Below are positions 9,403 to 16,707 of a DNA stretch of 64,000 nt, in pieces. The notes under the pieces were generated by a model. The model searched no databases. It saw only the letters and a list, made by a program, of their open reading frames with translations, and was not told the DNA's origin. Origin of the DNA: Qipengyuania_B sp965214525 (GTDB taxonomy: Bacteria > Pseudomonadota > Alphaproteobacteria > Sphingomonadales > Sphingomonadaceae); assembly GCA_965214525.1 (NCBI GenBank), contig OZ243959.1, positions 2,728,001 through 2,792,000 of the forward strand. Reading direction: 5' to 3'. Each line of letters begins with the position of its first letter. Position 1 is the stretch's first letter. A program made the translations under genes and the position numbers.

Positions 9403-10374
9403 CTACGGCGCAGCTTGCGACAGGCACAATTGCGCACGCATGGCGCGGTGGTCCGAGCCGTTGTCGGGCATCACGGCGAAAGACCGCACATGCATATCGC
9501 CCTTCACCATCATTTGGTCGAGCGGCCAGCCCAGCATTGTGAGATCGGCAGGAAAGGTCGGGTAGGTGCCCCGGCCGATGCGCGGATCGCGCCAGTCGCC
9601 TTGTTCGCGAAACCGGGTTGTCGTGCGCGACCAGGGCACATCGTTGAAATCGCCCATCACCACGGCATGGGGCAAGCGATCGGGCGTTTGCACGCCTGCG
9701 TTGATAATGTTCTGGTCCCTCTCGTTCGTGTCCCAGCCGGGCAAAGGAGGCTTGGGATGCAGACCGATGAACTCGAACATCCCGGCGTCCGGCATGCGCA
9801 GCGTGGCATACAGGGTCGGCGTATCGCGATGCGTGTTTTTGATCAGATTGACCTTTTGCGCCGGAAGCCGTGTGGCAAAGATCATGCCGAACGCTTCGGG
9901 CTGGATGTCCTGGCGCGTTACGGGATAGGCTGATACGACATCCTGCAACGCGTTCGCCCATTTGCCATCGGTCTCCATCAGCAGGAGGATATCGGGGTCG
10001 ACCTTTGCTATCTGCGCGCGTACCCCGGCATAATCGGTGTTCTTTACCTTTACGTTCACGGCCAGGGCGGTAGCACATTGCGCGCCACGCGTCTGATCAT
10101 CCAGCGCCAGTTCGGTCGGCGCAGCGAACACATAGGGCCAAATCCTTATCAGATGGATCGCCGCGACGAGCAGGAAGGCTCCTACCAGCCACCACCGCCC
10201 TTTCGCGACGAACAAAGATAGCAGGGCCAGCAGGAGCGCCAGATAGATGAACGGCTCGCGCACCAAATCGACCGTGCGCACCAGCCAGAAATCGGATGGA
10301 ATAAGCGAAGCCAGGGTAACGACCAAGGCTATGACAGCGAGCAACGCCAACAGAGTTGCAAGAACCTTGCGCAT
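9403..10374 (-). CDS. Endonuclease/exonuclease/phosphatase-family membrane protein
   Basis: The product has 323 residues. Three N-terminal membrane helices (about 5-26, 40-57 and 63-84) are followed by an exo-endo-phosphatase (EEP) domain. EEP residues visible are the Glu in DILLLMETDGKW, GLHPKPP, the motif MGDFNDVPWS and the terminal GSDHRAM with the catalytic His. This arrangement is typical of bacterial membrane EEP proteins of unknown substrate; the catalytic domain most likely faces the periplasm. The gene converges with cdd, and M14 peptidase and DUF4136 genes lie upstream on the same strand. I cannot say whether it acts on nucleic acid, lipid or sugar phosphate. Confidence 0.82.
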   Translation of the reverse strand: MRKVLATLLALLAVIALVVTLASLIPSDFWLVRTVDLVREPFIYLALLLALLSLFVAKGRWWLVGAFLLVAAIHLIRIWPYVFAAPTELALDDQTRGAQCATALAVNVKVKNTDYAGVRAQIAKVDPDILLLMETDGKWANALQDVVSAYPVTRQDIQPEAFGMIFATRLPAQKVNLIKNTHRDTPTLYATLRMPDAGMFEFIGLHPKPPLPGWDTNERDQNIINAGVQTPDRLPHAVVMGDFNDVPWSRTTTRFREQGDWRDPRIGRGTYPTFPADLTMLGWPLDQMMVKGDMHVRSFAVMPDNGSDHRAMRAQLCLSQAAP

Positions 10375-10423
10375 TCATTCCCCCCTGCAATTCGCCGCCC
10401 CTAGCTGTTTTCATCGTGCCCAG

Positions 10424-11557
10424 TCAATCTGCGGGCGATTCCAACCACTCCAGCAGCGCCGCGAGGCAATCGCGTGCGAGAAACTTGCAGCGTTCCGGCG
10501 ACCATCCCTGCTCTGGATCGGGCAGGTCGGCATTATCCTTGAACGGCATTTCGAGCGTCATCGCGGTCGCACCGAACCGTTCGGCCACCTGATTGGTGCT
10601 CATCGTCAGGTTCGCGGTGCCCGGCTTTGACACCGCGTAGCCCTTTTCAGTCTGAAATTCGGGCGTCCGTCGGGCAAGGATGGTCCGATAGCGGTAAAAG
10701 CTTTCCCCCTGCGCATCCTGCCAACTGGGTATGCCTTCGAAACCGGCGAAGAAATTGGCGGCGATGGCTTCGTCACCATGAACATCCATCGCGAAGTCCA
10801 CGCCCGTTTCGTCCATCGCGTTGCGAATGGCGAGCACTTCGGGGCTGCGTTCGGCGGTCGGGTTCTCCCACTCGCGATTGAGGTTTGCACCGCACGCATT
10901 GGTGCGCAAGTGTCCGCGCCGCGATCCGTCCGGATTGCAATTGGGCACGATATGGAACCGGCATCGTTGCCGCAAGGCGCGCCCAACCGCATCCGTAGGA
11001 TCGGTCAGGCATTCTAGCGCACCCTCCATCCACCATTCGGCCATGGTCTCTCCGGGATGCTGCCGACCGTAGAGCCACACCTGCTTATCCCCTTCGCCCA
11101 GTTCCAGGCAATCGAGCGGTTGGCCATCCAGTGTCTGTCCCAACCGGCGGTAGGTCACGCCGTCGCTCGCCGCCGCCTCTGCGATCAGATCGTGATGCCG
11201 CTCCATCGAATAGGGGGCGAAATAGGCGAACCAGGCAATGTCGCTTGCCGGCGTATAGCGGATCGACAGAGTTCCCGCTTCCTTGTCGAACGAACTTTCT
11301 GCACGACCCCAATAGGCGCGATCTTCAGACACGCAGGCACGATAATCGGGCCAACCCATTGGGTAGGCGCTCTCTCCGAGCTGTTCGATCAGCAACTCCA
11401 ACTCGCGTCCGCGGGCGTTCGCGACACGGAAATGGAACCATTGGTTGAACTCCGAATGCGCGTCCTTTCTTATCGCCAACCTGGCCTTGGCCCCATCGAT
11501 GGATAGAACTTCGATATTGCCGCTATCGAAAGCGGCATCAACTTGGATATGCGTCAC
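10424..11557 (-). CDS. M14 metallocarboxypeptidase, cytosolic carboxypeptidase-like
   Basis: This 377-residue zinc peptidase has an N-terminal beta domain (about 1-115) followed by the M14 catalytic domain. Zinc ligands are in GRQHPGETMAEWW (His, Glu) and FAMDVHGDE (His). NCNPDGSRRGHLRTN supplies substrate-binding Asn and Arg, and TLEMPF carries the general base Glu. The HPGET version and the beta N-domain are characteristic of the cytosolic carboxypeptidase (Nna1-like) subfamily; bacterial substrates are unknown. GTG at 11555-11557 is selected, with AGGGA just upstream. The long upstream open frame is out-of-register sequence over the DUF4136 gene. No signal peptide is present. Confidence 0.85.
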   Translation of the reverse strand: MTHIQVDAAFDSGNIEVLSIDGAKARLAIRKDAHSEFNQWFHFRVANARGRELELLIEQLGESAYPMGWPDYRACVSEDRAYWGRAESSFDKEAGTLSIRYTPASDIAWFAYFAPYSMERHHDLIAEAAASDGVTYRRLGQTLDGQPLDCLELGEGDKQVWLYGRQHPGETMAEWWMEGALECLTDPTDAVGRALRQRCRFHIVPNCNPDGSRRGHLRTNACGANLNREWENPTAERSPEVLAIRNAMDETGVDFAMDVHGDEAIAANFFAGFEGIPSWQDAQGESFYRYRTILARRTPEFQTEKGYAVSKPGTANLTMSTNQVAERFGATAMTLEMPFKDNADLPDPEQGWSPERCKFLARDCLAALLEWLESPAD

Positions 11558-11579
11558 GAAAATCCCTACGCTGAACGGT

Positions 11580-12182
11580 CTACTTCGGTATCGACACCTC
11601 GACCGTTTCGCCATTATTGCCGGGGAAGCCTTGAAACAAGGCCCCCGCCAGAACTTCGGCGTTGCGCCGCGTCTCGGCAATTGCGTGCTTGGGCGGAAAC
11701 TGCACTTCCGCGCGGCCTTCCCATACGCTTTGGCCGGTGGAGACATCACGCATCACGACGCGCAATTCGCTGCCCAGCCGCTCTTGCGAACCACCCAGAT
11801 TGATGCCGAGGCCCAGACCCACGCCAGACCCATAGCTGCCCGTGCTGCCGCCGACACCCACGCTGACGGGAGATCGCCGCCCGTCGGCTTGCGCGATGTA
11901 GCGCTCCACCGTGATGGTAGCGATGTAATTGGCACCATCGCGCATGGCCTCGCCATAACCCAGGCGCCGCAATTCCTCGGCTACGGCCGCCTTGTAGGGT
12001 GCCAACTCGAGCGAATTGTCCGTACCCCCTACTCCGCTCTCCACAAAGACCCGTCCTTGTCCGACAGGCGACAGGCGGGCAGGATCGCTGAAACGCGTCA
12101 CCTCGACCGGGCCGGGAGCGGTTGCGCATCCCGCCAGCGACATGGCGACCAACGCGACGATCGGAAACAGGGGGCGGTTCAT
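11580..12182 (-). CDS. DUF4136 lipoprotein (copy A)
   Basis: This 200-residue outer-membrane-type lipoprotein has a signal peptide ending in the lipobox LAGC at about 17-20. The mature chain shows the DUF4136 pattern: RFSDPARL, then LAPYKAAVAEELRRLGY, TITVERY, a Gly/Ser-rich segment, LRVVMRDVSTGQSVWEGRAE and a C-terminus FPGNNGETVEVSIP. The role of DUF4136 is unknown. ATG at 12182 is preferred over 12188 because GAGGAA then has a 6-base spacing. A clear paralogue lies at 39674-40366 with the same FPGNxGETV ending. The M14 peptidase gene follows 22 bp downstream and may be co-transcribed. galE is divergent. Confidence 0.85.
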   Translation of the reverse strand: MNRPLFPIVALVAMSLAGCATAPGPVEVTRFSDPARLSPVGQGRVFVESGVGGTDNSLELAPYKAAVAEELRRLGYGEAMRDGANYIATITVERYIAQADGRRSPVSVGVGGSTGSYGSGVGLGLGINLGGSQERLGSELRVVMRDVSTGQSVWEGRAEVQFPPKHAIAETRRNAEVLAGALFQGFPGNNGETVEVSIPK

Positions 12183-12306
12183 CGGCATTTCCTCTTCTGT
12201 AATGCGTGCTATCACAAACGCTTGGGAACCTTCGATGCTCCCGGCCATCACGCAGACACGGTAAACGGCCTATGCCGCCGCGCATCGCGATGATAGCGGC
12301 AAGGGT

Positions 12307-13332
12307 ATGAACGAAAGCGACAAATGCCCGGTCCTGGTTACCGGAGGGGCCGGCTATATCGGCAGCCACGCGGTTCTGGCCCTGAAGGATGCAGGTTGGC
12401 CCGTGGCAGTCATCGACAATTTCTCGACCGGGTTCCGCTTTGCCATTCCCGACGACGTATCGGTGTATGAGGGGGATATCGAGGATGCGGACCTGTTGGC
12501 GCGTATCTTTGCAGAACAGGACACCCGCGCCATCATGCATTTCGCCGGTTCCATCGTCGTACCCGAATCGGTGGAGAAGCCGCTCGACTACTATCATAAC
12601 AATACGGTCAAAAGCCGGGCTTTGACGGCGGCAGCGGTGAAAGCCGGAGTAGCGCATTTCATCTTCAGCTCGACAGCCGCGACCTATGGCGCGCCCGATC
12701 ATTCTCCGGTGACCGAGGACGGTACGCCGCGCCAGCCGATTAACCCCTATGGCTGGTCAAAACTGATGACCGAGCAGATGCTGTCCGACACCGCGGCGGC
12801 GCACGACATGAATTATTGCGCATTGCGGTACTTCAACGTCGCGGGCGCCGACCCGCAGGCGCGCACGGGGCAATCGACCGCACGCGCGACGCATCTCATC
12901 AAGGTCGCCTGCGAGGCCGCCTTGGGCAAGCGCGACAGCGTCGCGGTGTTCGGACAGGATTATGATACGCCCGACGGAACGGGTGTGCGCGATTACATTC
13001 ATGTAAGCGATCTGGCGGCCGCGCACGTGCTGGCGCTGGAGGCGCTGATCGCCCAGCCAGCGCGCTCGCTTACTATGAATTGCGGCTATGGCCGGGGGTT
13101 TTCCGTGCTGGAAGTGCTGGACGCGGTCGACCGGGTGACCAACCGAACGATCGAGCGACGCATGGAGCCGCGCCGGGAGGGCGACTCGGCAGAACTGGTG
13201 TCCGATCCCTCGCGCATCCGCGCGACCCTGCCGTGGCACCCACGCTTCGCCGATCTCGACACCATTATCGGCCATGCCGTCCAATGGGAGCGCAAGCTGG
13301 GCGAGTTGCGGGAAAACGCCGCGGCGCGGTAA
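12307..13332 (+). CDS. galE: UDP-glucose 4-epimerase
   Basis: This 341-residue extended short-chain dehydrogenase interconverts UDP-glucose and UDP-galactose for exopolysaccharide, LPS or galactose metabolism. The NAD-binding motif is TGGAGYIGSH near 12. The catalytic Ser is in FIFSSTAATYG and YGWSK gives Tyr-x3-Lys. Downstream it has RYFNVAGADP, GTGVRDYIHVSDL and NCGYGRGFSVLEV, all characteristic of GalE. ATG at 12307 fits the family N-terminus. It is followed by rpmJ rather than sugar genes, so no pathway partner is visible in the window. Confidence 0.93.
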   Translation: MNESDKCPVLVTGGAGYIGSHAVLALKDAGWPVAVIDNFSTGFRFAIPDDVSVYEGDIEDADLLARIFAEQDTRAIMHFAGSIVVPESVEKPLDYYHNNTVKSRALTAAAVKAGVAHFIFSSTAATYGAPDHSPVTEDGTPRQPINPYGWSKLMTEQMLSDTAAAHDMNYCALRYFNVAGADPQARTGQSTARATHLIKVACEAALGKRDSVAVFGQDYDTPDGTGVRDYIHVSDLAAAHVLALEALIAQPARSLTMNCGYGRGFSVLEVLDAVDRVTNRTIERRMEPRREGDSAELVSDPSRIRATLPWHPRFADLDTIIGHAVQWERKLGELRENAAAR

Positions 13333-13439
13333 AGCTTGACGAAACCGCCGCGACCGGTCTAGGCGCGACCGCTTGAAAGCAGGGATGCAAACGGCCATCT
13401 GGTTCGTCCCTGATCCCTTAAGATCGTGAGTGCCATTCC

Positions 13440-13565
13440 ATGAAGATCCGTAATTCATTGAAGTCCTTGAAGGACCGCCATCGCGATTGCCGGGTCATTC
13501 GTCGCCGCGGTCGCACCTACGTCATCAACAAGACCAATCGCCGGTTCAAAGCCCGCCAGGGTTAG
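13440..13565 (+). CDS. rpmJ: 50S ribosomal protein L36, zinc-free type
   Basis: A 41-codon gene encodes MKIRNSLKSLKDRHRDC followed by RVIRRRGRTYVINKT and the tail NRRFKARQG. This is the longer L36 variant that keeps only one of the zinc-ribbon Cys residues (at position 17), so it does not need zinc. L36 binds 23S rRNA late in large-subunit assembly. The ATG spans 13440-13442 and the stop is TAG at 13563-13565. It lies 107 bp after galE and 68 bp before a broken HAD gene. Confidence 0.95.
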   Translation: MKIRNSLKSLKDRHRDCRVIRRRGRTYVINKTNRRFKARQG

Positions 13566-13633
13566 GCTTTTCGCCGGTAGGGTTCGGATCGCTAGGCCGC
13601 TGCGTCTCGCAGGCGGTTCGTGGTCGCCTTGCA

Positions 13634-14287
13634 ATGACAAACGCCCCCACGACGACTGATGCCATCGTGTTCGATGTCGGACGGGTCATCGTGCGTTGGG
13701 ATATGCGCGTCCTGTTCGCCAAGCTGATCGGCGACGAAGCGGAACTGGACTGGTTTCTTGCCAACGTCGTCACCGAAGATTGGCATTACCAGACCGATCA
13801 AGGGCGACCGCTGTAGGAAATGATTGCCGAGCGGCAAAGCCAACATCCGGCCTATGCCGATTGTATCGCCGCTTATGGAGAGCGCTTCCTCGAAACCATT
13901 CCTGGCCCCGTGACCGGCACGACGGAACTGATCGAACGGCTGCATAACGCCGGATGGCCATTATATGCCATCACCAATTTCGGCGCGGAGTTCTGGGAGC
14001 GTTTCCGCCCGGGCAAACCGGTATTCGACAAATTTCGCGATGTCGTGGTGTCTGCCATGGAGCGGATCGCCAAACCCGATCCGGCCATATTCCGTCTTGC
14101 GGAGCGACGGTTTGGCCATCCCGCTGACAGGATGCTGTTCATCGATGACAGCGCGATCAACATAGAAGTTGCCGGCGAACTGGGGTGGCAGACCCATCTG
14201 TTCCACGATGCAAACATGTTGGAGCAGGATTTGGTCAAGCGTGGTATGCTAACGATTGATCCAGCGGCTACCCCAGCGATAACATAG
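13634..14287 (+). pseudogene. HAD-superfamily hydrolase interrupted by an amber codon
   Basis: One continuous reading frame encodes a haloacid dehalogenase-like phosphatase, but TAG at 13814-13816 interrupts it. The upstream part (60 residues) carries the nucleophile motif FDVGRVIVRWD and ends QTDQGRPL. The same frame resumes at once with EMIAERQ and continues through ITNFGAEFW (motif II region), KPDPAIFRL (motif III Lys) and LFIDDSAINIEVA (motif IV Asp pair). Homologues that I recall read straight through this point, so one codon appears to have become a stop. If the base is real the gene is inactive unless the stop is suppressed; a sequencing error is the main alternative. An internal ATG at 13820 would lack the nucleophile. 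Confidence 0.8.
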
Positions 14288-14304
14288 CCGCTGCGGATCG
14301 ACCA

Positions 14305-14643
14305 TCAGCTATTGCATCGCGCCAGATCTGCCGCTTGCATGATCGAACCGTCGGTCGTCATCGCCGCGACCTCCCCGGCTTTGCGCCGCAACTGGCGACA
14401 AACTCGCAATGGGCGGCTTGTTCCCTTGGCGGCGAGGCATCGCGTACCTTCGCATCGCCACACGACGCCACCGGCAACGACCCGGGTCTCCCGCGCGTCC
14501 TGTGCGAGTTCGACCGTATAATAGGGGGTCGCAGGTTGTGCCGATACCGGAGAGGGCGCCAGCGCCATTCCAAAGATAGCGCAGGTCCAGATCCCTGCAA
14601 TGCCGGTAGCCAACAGCTTTTGAGCAATGTTTTGAAGAGTCAT
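14305..14643 (-). CDS. CC_3452-family small secreted protein
   Basis: This 112-residue exported protein has a signal peptide (about 1-36, ending PVSAQPA), then the motif YYTVELAQDARETRVVAGGVVWRC, recalling the CC_3452 family of sphingomonads and caulobacters. Conserved Cys lie in WRCEGTRCLA, VCRQL and the terminal ARCNS, giving two probable disulfides in the periplasm. Function is unknown. ATG is at 14641-14643. The gene is divergent from an HxlR regulator (start 14789), which may control it through the shared 145-bp region. Confidence 0.75.
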   Translation of the reverse strand: MTLQNIAQKLLATGIAGIWTCAIFGMALAPSPVSAQPATPYYTVELAQDARETRVVAGGVVWRCEGTRCLAAKGTSRPLRVCRQLRRKAGEVAAMTTDGSIMQAADLARCNS

Positions 14644-14788
14644 GATGCAATCCTTTCAATAAGGGGCGGGAGAAGATCAGTTGCGATCCGCTACTTATCG
14701 AACTCAGTTTTCAGTTGCAACCTAAAACCTACATTGCATTTTGATGACGGTGCCGTTTGAGTTACAAAGGTATCTGGAAAGGATGAGC

Positions 14789-15268
14789 ATGGGTGGTTTG
14801 ATGCGTGAACCTCTGAGGGAGCTGACCGCTTGCGGCTTGCCCGAGGCCTTGGAAGTGATGGGAGAGCGTTGGTCGTTCATGATCCTGCGCGCGAGCTTCA
14901 ACGGCGTACATCATTTCGAAGAATTTCTGACCGAGTTGGGGATCGCGCGAAATATCCTTTCCAGCAGGCTGGCACGGCTGGTGGAGCATTCCATCCTGGA
15001 TCGCGAGCCGTGCCCGCAAGATCGGCGGCGCGTGGAATATCGGCTGACGAAGAAAGGGCTCGATCTCCTTCCCGCGATGCTGGCGTTGCGTCAGTGGGGG
15101 CAGAAATACGGACTGGAGACTGAGGAAAACCCGGTGCTGGTGGACGAACGGGACCGGCTGCCTATCGGCCCGGTGGCGATCCTTGCTCATGACGGGCGGA
15201 TGCTTGGCCCCGAAGATCTGAACCTCATCGATCGAGCGCGCGTGGGTATCAAGGACAACGCGGCCTGA
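14789..15268 (+). CDS. HxlR-family winged-helix transcriptional regulator
   Basis: This 159-residue DNA-binding protein begins with the HxlR pattern: a Cys (LTACGLPEALEVMGERW), then SFMILRASFNGVHHFEEF, the recognition helix region GIARNILSSRLARLVEH and the wing RRRVEYRLTKKG. HxlR proteins bind as dimers to their own promoters and to adjacent divergent genes, often in response to aldehydes, quinones or redox change through the N-terminal Cys. Four in-frame starts exist (14741 TTG, 14744, 14783, 14789); 14789 is chosen because GGAAAGG ends six bases upstream. The C-terminal extension (about 95-159) is longer than in minimal family members. The divergent neighbour encodes the CC_3452-type secreted protein. 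Confidence 0.87.
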   Translation: MGGLMREPLRELTACGLPEALEVMGERWSFMILRASFNGVHHFEEFLTELGIARNILSSRLARLVEHSILDREPCPQDRRRVEYRLTKKGLDLLPAMLALRQWGQKYGLETEENPVLVDERDRLPIGPVAILAHDGRMLGPEDLNLIDRARVGIKDNAA

Positions 15269-15327
15269 AGCATCGTGCGGAGCCGCTGCGAACGCCGGAT
15301 GGACGGTATATCTTAGTCCGCGGACGC

Positions 15328-15594
15328 TTGTGGCGGACCAGCGATCCGCGCCTTTCGGCACAGCAGCGGCAGCGGCTGGTCGATGCCTTGATGGACGCCC
15401 GCCGGGCTGTGGGGGCGGCAAGGCGCGTAGGTGATGCGATCGCCGAGCAGGAAGCGCGCCAAGCGGTGCACGCGGCGAAGGTCGCCCTGGGCGAGCGTGG
15501 ACCGGTATGGTGGCAGGATGGCGCCCCTGACGAGAACCGCAGGATGGCGATAACGTCGTCCTACGCCGATTGGTGGGCGAATCGCTGCCGATAG
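15328..15594 (+). CDS. Hypothetical protein; start codon uncertain
   Basis: At least 88 residues from TTG at 15328, with blocks RLVDALMDARRAVGAARR and AKVALGERGPVWWQDG, which I recall from uncharacterised sphingomonad proteins. The same frame upstream reads EPLRTPDGRYILVRGRL, which also looks like conserved protein, but no ATG, GTG or TTG precedes it. The first possible initiator is CTG at 15265, overlapping the stop of the HxlR gene. The real protein may therefore be about 109 residues with a CTG start. It is soluble, Ala/Arg-rich and helical, of unknown function, and probably translated in coupling with the HxlR gene. Confidence 0.65.
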   Translation: MWRTSDPRLSAQQRQRLVDALMDARRAVGAARRVGDAIAEQEARQAVHAAKVALGERGPVWWQDGAPDENRRMAITSSYADWWANRCR

Positions 15595-15798
15595 GATCGG
15601 GCAAGAAACATGCCACCCAAGCGCATGCTGGCATTGCGTTGGCCTTCAACAGGCCTGCTTATCGCCTCCAAACCGCCCGTTTCCCGGACCCAGAACGTCT
15701 TTTCGATAAATTAATCAAACTGTTCTCCTTTTTTAAAAGCTGTGATATAACCACCACAGGAGCGCTCCTACGGTCCCACCCCTTGTAGGAGTATCATT

Positions 15799-16611
15799 GT
15801 GTCAAAAATCAAAGCCTTAGTGCTTGGGCTGACGTCTATGGCGGTTCTAGCCACTACCCCCACGTCGGCAAGCGCAGCAAACTTTCCATGTTTCGGCGAT
15901 GAAGCGCTGCCATCAGCCCGCATCCATGATCTGCGCATCATGATGATGGTCGGCGCGCTCAAATGCCGCGACATCGCTCCTGCCGCGCTGCGCAGCTATG
16001 GCATGTTCGTAACGCAACGCGACGCCGAATTGACCCAGCATGCCGATAGCGTGAAAGCGGGCATGGTCGCGCAATACGGACCGCGCGTCGGCAAACTCGC
16101 TTTCGATGATTATGAAACGACCTTGTCCAACCATTACTCGCGCATGCGGCCGACCGCGCGCAATTGCGAGGAACTTGGCACTTTCGCGCGCATGGCGAAT
16201 ATGGCGGATGGCGAGGAGTTGGAAACGCTGGCTCGCCTGGCGACCCGCCGCGATATGACCGTTTGCGACATATCCGCTGCCGACCCCTATACCGCACAAG
16301 CCATTCCCGAACCGCGCCCCGCGGTAAGGGTCATCCGCGGTGCGGTTCCGCCTGGCGTGGCACCGGCGATCGAAGCGCAGGCAGTTGAGTCCGTCGCTGT
16401 CGCATCCGCACCTGTAATCGTTGCGCAGCCGATCGTGTCAGCCCCGGTTGTGCCGATACAGGAAGAAGCGGTCGTCATCGAGGCATCGGCAGATGCGGTC
16501 GATCTAGCCCCAACGAGTGAGGCTGACGAGAACGCCCGGCTCGACCGGGCAATCGACGCGCTCGACTCAGCTGCCGCAGCATTGCGGGAATTGAAACAGC
16601 CTACCCAATAA
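15799..16611 (+). CDS. Exported protein of unknown function
   Basis: This 270-residue protein has a signal peptide (about 1-27, cleavage after SASA). Residues 28-165 are a globular helical region with four Cys (FPCFGDE, LKCRDI, RNCEEL, TVCDIS), suggesting two disulfides. Residues 170-235 are a low-complexity Pro/Ala/Val linker, and the last 30 residues form a short acidic helix (NARLDRAIDALDSAAAALREL) likely to be a coiled coil. GTG at 15799 is preceded by TAGGAG at 8 bases. A clear terminator follows, so it is a single-gene unit. I do not recognise a family; a periplasmic structural or adaptor role is only a guess. Confidence 0.75.
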   Translation: MSKIKALVLGLTSMAVLATTPTSASAANFPCFGDEALPSARIHDLRIMMMVGALKCRDIAPAALRSYGMFVTQRDAELTQHADSVKAGMVAQYGPRVGKLAFDDYETTLSNHYSRMRPTARNCEELGTFARMANMADGEELETLARLATRRDMTVCDISAADPYTAQAIPEPRPAVRVIRGAVPPGVAPAIEAQAVESVAVASAPVIVAQPIVSAPVVPIQEEAVVIEASADAVDLAPTSEADENARLDRAIDALDSAAAALRELKQPTQ

Positions 16612-16630
16612 CCGGCTACCACCAGGTAAG

Positions 16631-16657
16631 AAGGGGGCGGTGGGAGCTCCCTTTTTT
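16631..16657 (+). terminator. Rho-independent terminator after the exported-protein gene
   Basis: AAGGGGGC (16631-16638) pairs with GCTCCCTT (16646-16653), eight pairs with one G-T, around a 7-base loop. The T run 16652-16657 follows directly. It is 20 bp after the stop at 16611 and in the correct orientation. Confidence 0.8.
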
Positions 16658-16707
16658 CCTTTCGGCCGTTGCTCTTTTACGTTGGGTACCGCGCTTGTCG
16701 TTGTTTG

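Noticed and set aside
15570..15788. Short plus-strand frame upstream of the exported-protein gene
   Set aside because: It covers an A/T-rich promoter-like region and has no ribosome site or conserved look.
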